A DNA stretch of 64,000 nt from Azorinus chamasolen (taxonomy: Eukaryota > Mollusca > Bivalvia > Cardiida > Solecurtidae): contig OY755251.1 in the NCBI GenBank assembly GCA_963576725.1, forward strand, positions 38,324,048-38,388,047. Direction: 5' to 3'. Under the pieces are notes generated by a model. The model saw nothing but the letters and a program-made list of their open reading frames with translations. It searched no databases and had not been told where the DNA came from. This document shows, in pieces, positions 19,209 to 30,739 of the stretch; positions within the stretch are counted from its first letter, which is position 1; every line of letters begins with the position of its first letter. The translations under genes were made by a program, and so were the position numbers.

Positions 19209-19566
19209 CTTGTGCTAGTGCTAGTGGGTATTCATCACCTTTAGTGGTAGTTCTAGTTTTGTTATTGGTACAGGTGAGCGGCATAATGTGGTTACTGCTT
19301 ATTGTGTGTTGTAATTGTCTTGGAAATTGATAAATAATTGTGGACTGTTGTATTCCATCACCACATTTTACCTGGGCGAAAAAAACCTTGACTAATTAAT
19401 ATCAGAATAGATGGCATGGCAAAATAAATTCCTTTTCACACTGGCACTGCATTGAATGCCAAGACATTTCCAGAGCTGATTCCAGATATGTCTTTTTTTC
19501 AGAGTACTCTAAACAACAGTAACTGGGAAAATTTGTAGTTGGCTTAACCCTTTCCCTGTTTAATAT

Positions 19567-19748
19567 TACAGTAAAACCTCTCACGGCTACTAAATTACAT
19601 CAAGTATTTTCTGATAAGGCAGGTGGCTGCTTAAAGCAAGGTGATAGGAGTGTTCTGTTTTACTTTCACCTTGCTTTAAGCAGTCACCTGCCCTAAATAC
19701 CAACTAACTAGCACAATTTAGTGGCTGTTATAGAGAGGTTTTACTGTA
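19567..19748. mobile_element. Intact family P MITE
   Basis: TACAGTAAAACCTCTC at the left and GAGAGGTTTTACTGTA at the right. Inner palindrome GGTGGCTGCTTAAAGCAAGG / CCTTGCTTTAAGCAGTCACC. TA-bounded, no coding capacity. Confidence 0.8.
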
Positions 19749-19885
19749 ATGTCAGAAATATTGACACCATGATTACTTAGCTTCATTTTTATAATGGCAC
19801 ATATACACAGGAGTGTTTGGTAATGGTAGAAACTGTAGAGTCAGATCTAGCATAATCTCATAAGCAAACAGAGCAGACTCTGATC

Positions 19886-20772
19886 TCTGACGGCTCCTAT
19901 AGGAACTGTAGACCCAGATCAGATGGTTCCTATAGGAGCTGTACATCCAGATCAGATGGCTCCTATAGGAGCTGTAGACTCAGATCAGATAGCTCCTATA
20001 GGAACTGTAGACCCAGATCAGATGGTTCCTATATGAGCTGTAGACCCTGATCAGATGGCTCCAATAGGAGCTGTAGACCCAGATCAGATGACTCCTATAG
20101 GAGCTGTAGACTCAGATCAGATGGTTCCTATAGGAGCTGTAGACTCAGATCAGATGGTTCCTATAGGAGCTGTAGACCCAGATCAGATGGTTCTTAAAGG
20201 AACTGTAGACCCAGATCAGATGGCTCCAATAGGAGCTGTAGACCTAGATCAGATGGCTCCAATAGGAGCTGTAGACCCAGATTAGATGGTTCCTATAGGA
20301 GCTGTAGACCCAAATCAGATGACTCCAATAGGAAATGTAGACCCAGATCAGATGGCTCTTATAGGAACTGTAGACCAAGATCAGATGGCTATTATAGTAG
20401 CTATAGACCCAGATCAGATGGCTCCTATAGAAAATGTGGACCCAGATCAGATGGCTCTTAAAGGAGCTGTAGACCCAGATCAGATGGCTCCAATAGGAGC
20501 TGTAGACCCTGATCAGATGGCTCCTATAGGAGCTGTAGACCCAGATCAGATGGCTCCTATAGGAACTGTAGACCCAGATCAGATGGCTCCTATAGGAACT
20601 GTAGACCCAGATCAGATGGCTCCAATAGGAGCTGTAGACCCAGATCAGATGGATCCAATAGGAGCTGTAGACCCTGATCAGATGGCTCCTATAGGAGCTG
20701 TAGACCCTGATCAGATAGCTCTTATAGGAGCTGTAGACGCAGATCAGATGGCTCCTATATGAGCTGTCTGAT
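19886..20772. repeat. 33-bp satellite grown from the M1 palindrome centre
   Basis: About 27 units of GATGGCTCCTATAGGAGCTG plus TAGACCCAGATCA, with unit variants (AACTGTAG, TTAAAGG). The first unit is entered from GCAAACAGAGCAGACTCTGA and the last leaves through GAGCTGTCTGATCAGGG and TCTGCT, i.e. the two arms of an M1 palindrome flank the array. Because 33 is divisible by three, the array is open in frame and would read MAPIGAVDPDQ repeats (20055-20762, one TAG at 20283-20285). I take that as accidental. Confidence 0.9.
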
Positions 20773-20872
20773 CAGGGTCTGCTATGTTCGCAAATGCGTG
20801 AAAATGTATTTATAAGGTCAATATTGGCCTTACCCATAGGCTACCCAGCAAAATCTTAAATCTATGGTAATC

Positions 20873-20909
20873 AGGTGAGCGATTAAGGGCCATCTTGGCC
20901 CTCTTGTTT
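20873..20909 (+). mobile_element. 3' terminus of a further tandem-core family
   Basis: CAGGTGAGCGATTAAGGGCC followed by ATCTTGGCCCTCTTGTT: a GGGCCAtcTTGGCCC hairpin and the shared CTCTTGTT end. Its 5' end was not located with confidence. The 17.4-kb type array resumes directly after it. Confidence 0.5.
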
Positions 20910-21470
20910 TCTAAACCCTTCCAGATATTGATGTGATATTTGGTATGTAGCTTTATAATAATGAGTTACAGATCAAGTTTGAATTTTGTTGCACTACATT
21001 GATTTTTAACAGAATTACAGCATTTTGACTTAGAAAGTTTTAGGAAATTTCAGGTTTTCCGGAGTTTTTTTCCACACCTTTACAGATATTGAAGTGATAT
21101 TTTGTTTGTGGCTTTATGATCAAGTTTGAATTTCGTTACGCTTCATTGATTTTTCTAAACCTTAACAGATATTGAAGTGATATTTGGTATGTGGCTTCAT
21201 TATAATGAGTTACAGATCAAGTTTGAATTTCGTTACGCTTTATTGATTTTTCACGGAAATACAGTGATTTTACTTAGAAATTTTCCAGAAATTCAGGTTT
21301 TCCAGAGTTTTTTTTCTAAACCCTTACAGATATTGATGTGATATTTGGTATGTAGCTTTATAATAATGAGTTATAGATCAAGTTTGAATTTTGTTACACT
21401 ACATTGATTTTTAACGGAATTACAGGATTTTGACTTAGAAAGTTTAAGGAAATTTCAGGTTTTCTCTAAT
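20910..21470 (+). repeat. ~160-bp tandem units, same type as 17380-17870
   Basis: Units with CTAAACCCTT.CAGATATTG, TGATATTTGGTATGTAGCTT and TTGTTACxCTACATTGATTT recur about 3.5 times. One unit (21075-21150) is shortened. Ends at a CTAATAGTAGTATT duplication. Confidence 0.7.
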
Positions 21471-22840
21471 AGTAGTATTTTTTCTAATAGTAGTATTGCA
21501 ACGGACTGTGCACATGGAGTGCTACGATTGGCTAACGCTTAAATGAGTGCTACGATTGGCTAACGATTGCTAATTTGCATAAAAAAATGCACTAGTGCAT
21601 TTCCGGAATTTACGGCACTCCCACGATAAATACCCTTATTACCCCAAGTATTGGGACACCCAAGTATTGAGATGCCCAATCTCCTTTCTGAGCCAGACCT
21701 CCACTTTGTACAGCTGAATAAGTCAATTTTTCCCCATTTTGGTAACTTAACTTTTACTGACATAGAAGCAAATAAGAAAGACCCTGATCCGATTGTTTGT
21801 TTGGAGAAGTCTGCACTATTTGCCCCAGTTCGTAGGGTAATTATGGTACATGATCTGGTGCAGTTATGAAACAAATCATGCAAGTTAATTATGCATGCTT
21901 AGAAATTAAATGGTTGGGAAAATTCAATAGTAATGGCATTATTTCTAGTTGTGACCATTTTATTGCGAAAACATAAAATGTACTCTGGTTTGAGTAAGTA
22001 ATAAACAATCTTCAAAGGGATTTCTGATGTGTTTGAGGTTTTACATGCCCTTTGTGAGGTTGTGACATCATTTGCACGCAATTAGGATCCAGATCAGATG
22101 CCAAATTTCTCAGCAGATCATCATGATCCAAACCGTATGAGACTTATGTCATGTTTTACAAAAGAATTGGAAGAAATATTAATTCAGAGAATTTAATTCA
22201 ACACTGTATTTTAGAGACAACACTTTGTGCTGTAGGTACAAGGTTAACAAGGGAACATGCATGTTTTGTAGAAATCTATGGATAAGAACTAGGACCATGC
22301 GTTGTCTGTTCACCATCGAAAGTGTTGTGTCTCATTTGATGATGTGATAAATGTGCAAGATAAAGACCATTGGAGTGGAAAGAACGACTGCATTCTCCAT
22401 GTTCATCAACTTGCTGGATCCTAGCGGCAAGATCATGATAACCTATACAAACAGTCTGGAACAAGATGAGACACCAAGTAATTCCCCATCTGATCTTGAT
22501 CCAAACTGTAACACACTTATTGTAATTTTTGTCTTTACGAAAAATGGAAAGATTGTAAGATTTGAAAATTGTAGCAGATGATATGTTTTGCAGACGACAA
22601 TTACAAAGTGAGCAAAGGGCTAACTTCTTGTATATTGAGAAATTATCATCTGAAGAAGTTGTCAGCTGTTAAAAAACAATAAACTATACTCTAGATCTAT
22701 GAATATTAATGTAATGCGGCTGCCATTTTGGTCTGGACAATAACTCCTATATGGCTCATGCCATTGGTTTGAAACGATCATGATAAGAGGAAGTGTCAAG
22801 CACAAGGTCCATAACTCTGGCTTCATAAATATTGGAGTTA
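21471..22840. other. Mostly unassigned; one two-strand open stretch
   Basis: Both strands stay open over about 21560-21880: 72 codons on plus from 21651 and 107 on minus. No domain was recognised and no splice signal frames either. 22440-22510 holds a degraded palindrome of the GGATCCAGATGAGAC family. Confidence 0.3.
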
Positions 22841-23585
22841 TGCCCCTTTGAACTTAGAAATATGTCAGTCCATCCGTGTGTCCATCCGGTCTTGTCCGGG
22901 CTGTCACTCAGAACTCCATGGATGGATTGTGAAATCACTTGGCATAAATGTTCCTCTAGAAGGTATGGCTTGTCGCATGAAAAATCATGTATACTGTATT
23001 TTTAACCGGATTAACAGAATTGCTTGTCCGAAGCATATCTCTTACACTACTTTGGCTAGGATCACCAAATATGGTGTGTGAGTACATCTGGGGATGGCGG
23101 AGTGTCGCATACTATTTACAGGTCAATGTGACCTTGACCTTGACCTTGGGCTTCATTTACAAGAAAAACTTGTCCGGAGCATAACTTCTATACGGAATCA
23201 GCTAGGATCACCAAATATGGTGTGTGAGTTCATCTTGGGATGGCTGAGTGTCCCGTACCATTTTTATACGCCCGAAGGGATGTATTATGGTATGGCGCAT
23301 GTCGTCCGTCCGTCTGTCCGTCCGTCTGTCCGTCCGTCCGCACTCACCAAAGGGTAGTTGTGTGACTTTTTCTAACTAGTCGCACAAGTAAAATCATTAA
23401 CCTGGCCATCTCTTGTGACATTAACTTGGCCATTTCTTGTGACATTAACCTGGCCAGTTGTGGGACATAGGGTTAGGTATAGGGTTAGCTTCCAGATCAT
23501 TCTATTTCCAAAGTTAGAGCCAAAAATAGTTTTACTTGTGGGACTAGTCCCACAAGAAAAGATCAAAGGAAAAAGTCACACAACC

Positions 23586-24130
23586 CGTACGAAAAAGTAC
23601 GCCCGGAACTTAAGCGGAGTACGCCCTGAATTTTAAGCGTATTCCGTCTTAACTTGCAATGTGAATGAATGCCGTCTTAAGTGGCTCTTAGGGAGAATAG
23701 AGCTCGAAATATGCTAATTTTTTCCGCCTAGCAAGGCGGAAACCGCCTAGATAGCAGGAAAAATATTCCCCCTAAATAGGCGGAAACCTCCTAAATACCA
23801 GGGGGGAAAATCCGCCTAATTTTCCACCTAAGAAAGACTTACACGGAATAAAATCCGCCTAATACATGGAAAAATTCCCGCCTTAGCAGCTCTTAGGCAG
23901 AATAGGCTCGAAATATGCTAATTTTTTACGCTTAGCAAGGCGAAAACCGCTAAATAGCAGGAAAATATTTCACCTTAGAAAATCCAGCTAGTACAAATAA
24001 AATCAAAAAAACTTAAAAATATACTTAGACGAATCCCGCCTAAGCAGATGATTTCTTGGGCGGAAACCAGCTAACTTTTTTCTGGAAATATCCGCCTAAG
24101 AAAACCTGCCCAAAAATGTTTCAAGATATT
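23586..24130. repeat. Left sub-terminal repeats of the CACTA element
   Basis: Words such as CGCCTAGCAAGGCGGAAACC, CCGCCTAATTTTCC and AGCGGAGTACGCCCTGAA recur in both orientations. The block CTTAGG.AGAATAG.GCTCGAAATATGCTAATTTTTT occurs twice (about 23686 and 23890). In CACTA elements sub-terminal words of this sort are where the element's own DNA-binding protein attaches. Confidence 0.65.
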
Positions 24131-24150
24131 TTTTTCTGCCAATTATTGTT

Positions 24151-24364
24151 TTAGGATTTTAATCCTTTACTCCATGAATATTCATGCAAAAATTTATGAC
24201 ATCAAGAATATTAGAGTGTTTAATAGCTCATGGACAGGAATTTTTGAGTTATGGTAGAAACAGCAGAATCTATATAATATCGTAAACAAACAGAGCAGTT
24301 CCTACAAGAGCCATCTCATCTGGGTCTACTCTGCAAAGGAGCATTTATAGAGTAAAGGATTAAG
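24151..24364. mobile_element. M3 palindrome (degraded ends)
   Basis: CCTTTACTCCATGAATATTCATG at the left, with CAAACAGAGCAG near the centre and GGGTCTACTCTGCAAAGGAG at the right; the outer TTAA has decayed to TTTAATCC and GGATTAAG. Confidence 0.6.
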
Positions 24365-24908
24365 TCGCTTAAACAGTTTTTTCAGTCATATAAGTTAATA
24401 AATAATCAGTACTTCATCAGGTAAGTTGTAAGATCAACACTTCATTTACATCAAGATGTTTCTTCCTATTAAAAAACCCTACAGAATTAACACCTCATAA
24501 AAAAGTCAGCAAAAACAGAAAGTGTTCATGATTATATGCATAAATAAACGAAGTGGTACTGATCATACCAGCGAGGTTGTGCAGACAATAGATTGGTTTA
24601 GTAGACAGACAAGCTGATTCCGGTACACCCCTCACAACTTTGTGGGTTTGGAGGGGGCACATATACAATGTATCATAATTACCATTATATGACTCCATAA
24701 CTGATGAAGCAATATAAAGCCCTGAATAATAATCAGGGTAAAATAAGAACAGATAAAATAATCAAAGATAACATAAAAACAATATATTAGTTCTTGTCAA
24801 GTCATATTTAATTTCAATCAAATGTACTATGCGACAATAAAATATGAGAAATTGAGTTTATATATTATAATTTCAACCGCTTGCAAATGCATATGAGTTT
24901 CATATGCA
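24365..24908. other. No gene seen
   Basis: Open on the minus strand for 67 codons (24495-24698) without a recognisable domain. It could be 3' untranslated sequence of the minus-strand exon at 25384-25463. Confidence 0.25.
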
Positions 24909-25163
24909 CATAACCCTTTCCCTGTTCTATATTTTGTCCAAATTTCAATACCTACATGTACTGAATATTCAGAGACAAAATAGTTATAATGAAATGTGGA
25001 AGGTGGTGCATTATAGCCATTAGAAAGTGAAGACAATGATATTTCAAATTCTATTAGCAAACAGAATAGACCCTGATCAGACAGCTCCTCTAGGAGCCGT
25101 CTGATCTGGGTCTACTCTGTTTGCAAATGCGTGAAAACACGTTTATATGAGGGAAAGGGTTAA
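24909..25163. mobile_element. M1 palindrome
   Basis: From ATAACCCTTTCCCTGTTCTA to GAGGGAAAGGGTTAA. Centre GACCCTGATCAGACAGCTCC / TCTAGGAGCCGTCTGATCTG, flanked by GCAAACAGA and TCTGTTTGC. Confidence 0.75.
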
Positions 25164-25383
25164 GAGTTTTTGTCACCGACACAATGATTTGGTTTAGATA
25201 TTAAATTAACATTGTTGATGACATTATATTTTACACATTTTATCTGGAGCACTGATGAAGGCAGGGCCTGATGACAACAAACCCTGAAAAATTTCACTTT
25301 GTTCACTAACAAATGTCTTGCACTGTGTCCAAAATAGGAGAAGAAAATCATGTCTTGCTTCTGAACTTCCTGGCATAGCTTAT

Positions 25384-25463
25384 CTACTCAGTCACAGCAT
25401 CGTTGATGTCGCTGTCCCTAGGTGGCCCTTTGTTGTTTAAGCAGCACAACGCCGTGACATAAT
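25384..25463 (-). CDS. Candidate terminal coding exon
   Basis: On the minus strand TTTCATTACAG precedes an exon that reads (phase: two bases completing a codon) YVTALCCLNNKGPPRDSDIN then DAVTE and TAG. The codons are unremarkable and the frame is compatible only with a terminal exon. I do not recognise the protein. It lies inside the CACTA element, so it could belong to a second element gene or a captured gene. A possible upstream exon is at 26439-26594, but I could not join the two in one frame. Confidence 0.35.
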
Positions 25464-25682
25464 CTGTAATGAAATTTTCTCTACCAATAAGTTTTACATA
25501 AAACACAAGTCACAAGGCCAATACCATTTTGACCCTATACCTAAAACATTAATAAGGGTAAAGAATCATGAATGAACAATCCTGTTAATATTCTATCAAG
25601 CTCAAGATAAATTTGAATGTAAAATGATGCCAACATAATTTAATAATTATTATCTGCTAGGTACATAAGAGAGTCATGCATC

Positions 25683-25919
25683 TTAACACTTTCCTTCATA
25701 TAAACACATTTTCACACATCTGTAAACTATAGGAGCAGCCAGATCGGGGTCTGCTCTGTTTGCTAATGGAATTTGGTAGATCTCTTTTATTTGTTCTTAT
25801 TAGTTCCTAAAATGGCTACAATGTTCAACCTTCCATATTTCATTATAAGTATTTTGTCAATTTCAGAATATTCAGAAGGTATTGAAATTTGGAATAAACA
25901 TAGAACTGGGAAAGGGTTA
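25683..25919. mobile_element. M1 palindrome, reverse orientation
   Basis: TAACACTTTCCTTCATATAA to GAACTGGGAAAGGGTTAA, with CTATAGGAGC at the centre; one arm is shortened. Confidence 0.6.
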
Positions 25920-26152
25920 AAATATATATACAGAGGTCTACATTTATATAACTTATAAGATGCATACATTTAAACATTATTAAGAATAGCTCCTTTATTT
26001 CTCCACCAAACCCCAAAGTGTGTTCACTGTAAAAGGGTTGGTGGAAAAATGACAATTTTAGCATTTGGGTATGCACCTTTATTATAGCCCTGGTATAACT
26101 TAATGGATATGGCTTGTTTAAGGCAAATTTAATTAAAGCTTTTCATTTGTGT

Positions 26153-26395
26153 TTAACCCTTTCCCTGTTTTATGTTTATTGCAAATTTCAATACCTACTG
26201 AATATTCATGGAAAACATATTATAATGAAATACTGAAGGTGGAATATTGAAGCCATTTTAGAAAGTAAGGAAACATCAAAATCCATTAGCAGACAGAGCA
26301 GACCCTGAATAGATGGCTTCTCTAGGAACTGTCTGATCTGGGTCTACTATGTTTGCAAATGTGTGAAACAGTGTTTATATAAGGGATAGGGTTAA
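26153..26395. mobile_element. M1 palindrome
   Basis: TTAA at both ends (26153-26156, 26392-26395), CCCTTTCCCTGTTTTATG at the left. Centre CTCTAGGAACTGTCTGATCT. Confidence 0.7.
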
Positions 26396-26438
26396 TCAAC
26401 TTTTATAATTGTAAACATTGTATTGGTCATGTACATAC

Positions 26439-26594
26439 CCTTCAACACATCTACTTGCTGAATATCCAGTGGATGTCATACATCACCCTCCTTGGAGTTT
26501 GGTGGCAAGCTTATAACCAGCTCTCTCCCAACTGGCTTCCAAAGCAGATCTTGTGGCCTTCCTCAGCATGGTTCTTAGCCAGCAGACACACCAT
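26439..26594 (-). CDS. Candidate exon with weak frame support
   Basis: On the minus strand GCTTTATTCTAG precedes a 156-base stretch ending AAGG before GTATGTAC, both good splice signals. Two frames are open for about 27-36 codons: one starts MVCLLAKNHAEEGHK, the other has an ATG in ACCATG context and reads MLRKATRSALEASWERAGYK. Both stop inside the exon, so it may be a non-coding or 5' exon. Function unknown. Confidence 0.25.
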
Positions 26595-27099
26595 CTAGAA
26601 TAAAGCATGTGTGTAACTGTAATTGTAAAGGTATACTTGGGTCATCATTGTAAGAAATTTGACCTGTTTGTAGATCTATATTGCATCTATAAATGTTTAC
26701 ATCCAGCCACTGCTAGTAGACTCTAACCAGATGAACCAGACATAGGAGCAGGCTGGAGCTGCCGGTTAACCCCCCCCCCCCCCCCCTTTGGGGCATTTTC
26801 AATACTTATACAGAATACATTGTAGATGCATAAATATAAATGGGAATGTTTTGACTATATTTCATTTGCATCCCATTCTTAAAGTCCAATAAAGTGAAAA
26901 GGCTCTGTGCTTTTGGGGAAAAATTGAGAAATTGTTGTTGGGGACTGACAGACAGACAGTGATTCCAGCATTTCCCCCAGAGGCAGAGGCTGAGATTTAA
27001 AATACCCCTCCGATAGAACGTGTTTTTGTTGTTTTTACATGTAATAGTTACACAAACTCTTGTAACTCTTATGAATATCAGTATCAGTAGCGATATATT

Positions 27100-27746
27100 C
27101 AGTATTAATGTCGGTTTTAGTTTCCGGAATGCGTGATAGTAAGGTAGGTAGCGATTGGACAATAATACGCAAACTCATGTATATTTGCTTCAGCCAGCCA
27201 ATGAATATCTCCGATACTTCTGCGCAAAGTCAACTGAAACGGCTTTTAAATTTTGAAAGTTTGAATAAATAAATCTATTTCACATGCTTTTCTGCAATTA
27301 ATATGTGGAGTCTCAAGTTGTAATATCAAGTCAGAATCACAGCGAGAGATTTAATTTTATCATTATCAAGAATAAGATGGTGGATGGATTTATAGCAAAC
27401 TCGATCGCTTACCGCCGTCGTAGACAGATTTTCCCCTGGTCAACTTTCACTTTCCTTTTCTTGGAAATCTCCCAGCATTTCCAAAGTTTTGCTCTCCCTC
27501 TCTCCAAGAACGGCTAAGGATTTGTCGTCCGAACAGAATATGACCGCAAACATTATAGAATCGTCGTAAGCCTTTAAATGTTAGCCGTCGCCTTTGTTTA
27601 CAAATTGAATCCTGGGACTTAATTCAATTATCGCCTAGGGGGATAAAACAATTGGGCTTTTGCGCCAGCATCCGTCACGTGACTATTTCTTCCAACCGTC
27701 GACCAATCACCGCTGTTTGTCCAGCGTAGTCACATGACACAAAATA
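27100..27746. promoter_or_regulatory. CpG-containing, promoter-like region in the CACTA element
   Basis: CpG-rich relative to neighbours (CGCTTACCGCCGTCGTAGAC near 27405), with ACCAATCACC (CCAAT form), GTCACGTGAC (perfect E-box palindrome) and GTCACATGAC just upstream of the ATG at 27747. On the minus strand GACGGCG before GTAAGCG is a splice donor, so transcription in both directions is possible. No TATA box is placed convincingly. Confidence 0.35.
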
Positions 27747-27881
27747 ATGGCGATTCATTCCAGACCTTCGAAGCTGTGTGAATGGTCGAAGAAATCAACG
27801 ATGTCTAGTACACGGAAAAGTAGACGAAAGGGGCCTTACTGCCAGCACAAAATAAATTCTGAAGACATTGCTATCCGATAG
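27747..27881 (+). pseudogene. Possible 5' exon of the CACTA transposase gene
   Basis: ATG at 27747 (AATAATGG) opens 44 codons that include STRKSRRKGPYCQHKI, basic with a Cys/His pair, then TAG. A potential donor (CATTAACG before GTAGGTCG) follows 25 bases past the stop. The position upstream of the transposase relic and the basic N-terminus fit a first exon, with the stop as a disabling change. The link is inference. Confidence 0.3.
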
Positions 27882-27943
27882 CGAAAGATTCAGCCATTAT
27901 CATTAACGGTAGGTCGTGAGTCCCGAACTTTAAAAATGTCCAT

Positions 27944-28112
27944 TTAACCCTTTTACTCGTGTTTTTACTAATTTGTAAATAGAGTAGACCCAGATCAGGG
28001 GGCTCCTTTACGAGCCGTCTGATCAGGGTCTACTCTGTTTGCTAATGGAAATTGATAATATCTGTTTCTTTTGTTTCCAAAATGGTTAAAATGTTTCACC
28101 TTCCATACATGT
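27944..28112. mobile_element. M1 palindrome, truncated
   Basis: TTAACCCTTTTACTCGTG at the left, centre CTCCTTTACGAGCCGTCTGA, then TCTGTTTGCTAATGGAAATT. The far arm stops after TGTTTCACCTTCCATAC. Confidence 0.6.
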
Positions 28113-28907
28113 ACGCATCTATATGTCTCTGATTTCACTCATTGAGCTATCACACGATTTGAATCTCATAAACGGAAATGAAGATTTGACATTTGTAGCA
28201 AAGGGTAAAACTTGTTTTTTTAGCCTGACATCCTTATTTCAAAATTGATTCAAGGAAACTTGAACAACGAGTTTGTGAAAAGGGGTGTCAAAAGTGATTT
28301 AAACATGATCTCAATCAATTTAGAAACTAGAAAAGTATCTCTATGAAATTGAGTACCAAAATTTATTTTAGATAGACTGTGGATCCAAATATTGTGCCTG
28401 TGTCAAACTTCTTTTTTTCATTTTTGTCAGGCCAATATAACTCTTGTTCTGCTGAATCATTTGGGGAGAAACTTATATATAGAACATGCATGATGAGAAA
28501 TAGGGTCATGCTAAAGGCCTATAATGTTTCACATTTTCTTTGTCTGGCCAAAAATGGTTTACTGATGCAATTAACTACAATCCTGGGTAATGGGGCTTTG
28601 AATGAAGTTTTGAGATGAAATGATTTAGTTAATTTATGGTACTTTTCAAATATAGATCCAGATCAGCTGCCTTTAAAAAAAAGTATGGCACTATACAAGA
28701 TCTACACATTTGACACTTTACATTCAAGCAAACTAATCACAGTTGGTGTTAATGCATAACCTAAGGTGTGCATGCACAACTGATCTGAGTTGACGTTGTT
28801 TGAATGTATCAAATGTATTGTGTTTGAAAATCTCAAAGTATAATGGCAGTGGTCATTTACATGTAAATATGGCTAGGATTCTTTGATGAATTTGTTAATC
28901 TTTCCAG

Positions 28908-29815
28908 GATGATAGACTGCAAGCAGTTGGAGAGAAAATTAGACAAGATGGCTGTTCCTTTCACACAAGTGAACCAACGGATTCCATCCCAGGAGATGTC
29001 AGTCAGGATTTAGAACATTTTCTATATACATGAATAAGAGTACTGACCGAGACATTCCAGATGACTGTATGCTGGACTCAGATGTCAAGATGAAAATGTT
29101 GTAGAGCTGACCTCTACTTCATCAACTATATCTGATAACGAAAATGACTCTGCAGAAGACAATGAAGCAGTTCTGTTACCATTGGCTCTTTTGTGTTGCT
29201 GTTGGCTCTTTTTACAACAATGTACAACCTTATTGGTGATGCAACGCAGCAGCTTTTGAATATTCTGTCATTTGTTCTTCCAAGTGGACATATATTGTGC
29301 AGCACACTACATGAGTTTAAAACATTTTTTTGTTTTCAAAAAATTAAAAAAACATCTTGTTTTCCTGGCTATTACTGCCTTCACTGCCATAATGCAGTAA
29401 AAGATCAAACAGTAAAACATTGTCCCATGGCACTTGTGGCATGCCATTTGACAGTGCTAGTTACTTCATTGAAGTTCTGTTAAAAGATCATACTTTTTTT
29501 AGACAAGACAGTTTCTATAAAAAAAAACTACAACATCGGTTCCAGCGACAAGTACCCCTTGGCAGTTATGCAGATATTTATGATGGAGAACTTTACCAAT
29601 CACACTTTCAAAATGGAGGGCATCTAAGCAAACCAACAAATTTGTATTTTAACTTGAAATTGTTTAATACAGATGGTGCTGCAGTGTTCAAAAGTAGTAA
29701 AGTTTCAGTTTGACCATTGCTCTTAGTTATTAATGCCATCTTCCATATTAGCAAAGAATGAAGAAAGAAAACATGATCCTTGTCAGTCTTTGGTTTGGAA
29801 CTAAGGAGTGATCAA
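28908..29815 (+). pseudogene. CACTA/EnSpm (tnp2-like) transposase relic
   Basis: An acceptor (TAATCTTTCCAG) opens LQAVGEKIRQDGCSF...QDLEHF, then TGA at 29031. Further on, in shifting frames, come LLNILSFVLPSGHIL, CLHCHNA...HCP (zinc-ribbon-like Cys/His pairs), DIYDGELYQSHF, FNLKLFNTDGAAVFKSSKVS then stop, and MILVSLWFGTK. The string NTDG...F.SS..S(W)P...INxxP...LVSLWFG is the pattern around the first catalytic Asp in animal EnSpm transposases. There are at least two frameshifts and several stops, so it is inactive. The relic lies in the right half of an element with CACT ends. Confidence 0.7.
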
Positions 29816-29828
29816 TAAGCACAAGATA

Positions 29829-30106
29829 TTAACCCTTTACTCCATGAATATACAGGTAGAATTTAATGACAGGTTTTATTGGCACCATGAACAGTAAATT
29901 GCATTAATTTTCAAAATGGCATATTAACACAGAAACTTTATGCCATGGCAGAAACTGTAGAATCATATCTATAATTCTATATTATATCATAAGTAAAAAG
30001 AGCAGGCCCTGATCAGACGGCTCTTCTAGGAGCCATCTGATCTGGGTCTACTCTTTTCTCCATTTGCAAAGGCACAGAAAGGCCGATTTATTGAGGAAAG
30101 GGTTAA
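29829..30106. mobile_element. M3 palindrome
   Basis: TTAACCCTTTACTCCATGAA at the left, GAGGAAAGGGTTAA at the right. Centre CAGACGGCTCTTCTAGGAGC. Confidence 0.75.
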
Positions 30107-30739
30107 TGCTTAGTGAGACTTCAAACTTTACAGATCCAGCTCAGCCACCACGTCTGTGATGTGGCTAACAGTTCTTGATCTGTACAGTTTGATACATAAC
30201 TACAGGACTAGTATTAATTAATACTCCTTGGCTATTGCATTCAGTAAGAATCAATTCACCTATTGCATTCTGGGTATTTTTTGTCATCTGAAATTATCAA
30301 CTGCATCAAAAATCAAGAGATACTTTTAACTATTGGTCTGATTTTTGAAGGAATGGTGCCTAGACATTAAACATTTTGTACCTCAGATCAGGTCCCACTT
30401 TTTGTGGTTCTGATCTGGATCTTAACTGTTTGTTGATATACTCCTGAATGGGTACACCATTTGAAGTGGGTTACTTTTTATGGTTGCCAAATTACCATAA
30501 AAAGTAACATGAAAGCCATGTCATGGCCCTTAATACAAAAAAAGGTCTTTTGGGGCATTGAAAGTAATTAGATCCAGACAATAGTCACCTTAAATGTCAG
30601 AGATGCTTTATTTGATCAAAGACTACTTTTGTCAGAAAAAGTTTGTTTATTGTTGATTTCTAAACTGCCGGGTTAAAATGTAAGATCCACATATTTGACT
30701 ATAAAAGGACTAAAGTCTGTCTAATAAACCTTTGCTAAA
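30107..30739. other. No gene seen; one strong hairpin
   Basis: 30470-30508 is a hairpin (GTTACTTTTTATGGT with its exact complement, nine-base loop). Nothing else recognisable. Confidence 0.4.

Larger units (their letters stand above)
17196..19262 (+). mobile_element. Tandem-core element, 'CCCCAACAAAC' family, with a hAT insertion
   Basis: The 5' end TTATACCCCAACAAACAAAAG folds on TTTTGGGGGTGGTTATA. A CCATCC/TTCGTCCGG microsatellite-like stretch follows, then three ~160-bp units (17380-17870) of the type TCTAAACC..GCAGATATTG. The 3' end GGGTATTCATCACCTTTAG, TGGTAGTTCTAGTTT (19227-19260) matches the ends at 51330 and 62508. A hAT element sits just before the 3' end. Confidence 0.6.

Noticed and set aside
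20055..20762. Open frame coding for an 11-residue repeat (MAPIGAVDPDQ)
   Set aside because: It is a by-product of a 33-bp satellite derived from a MITE centre; there is an internal stop and no promoter or splice context.
21560..21883. 107-codon minus-strand and 72-codon plus-strand overlapping frames
   Set aside because: Both strands are open, neither has recognisable domains or splice context; retained only as an unassigned stretch.
28379..28618. 79-codon frame inside the CACTA element as an extra transposase exon
   Set aside because: No transposase motifs, and no convincing acceptor or donor around it.
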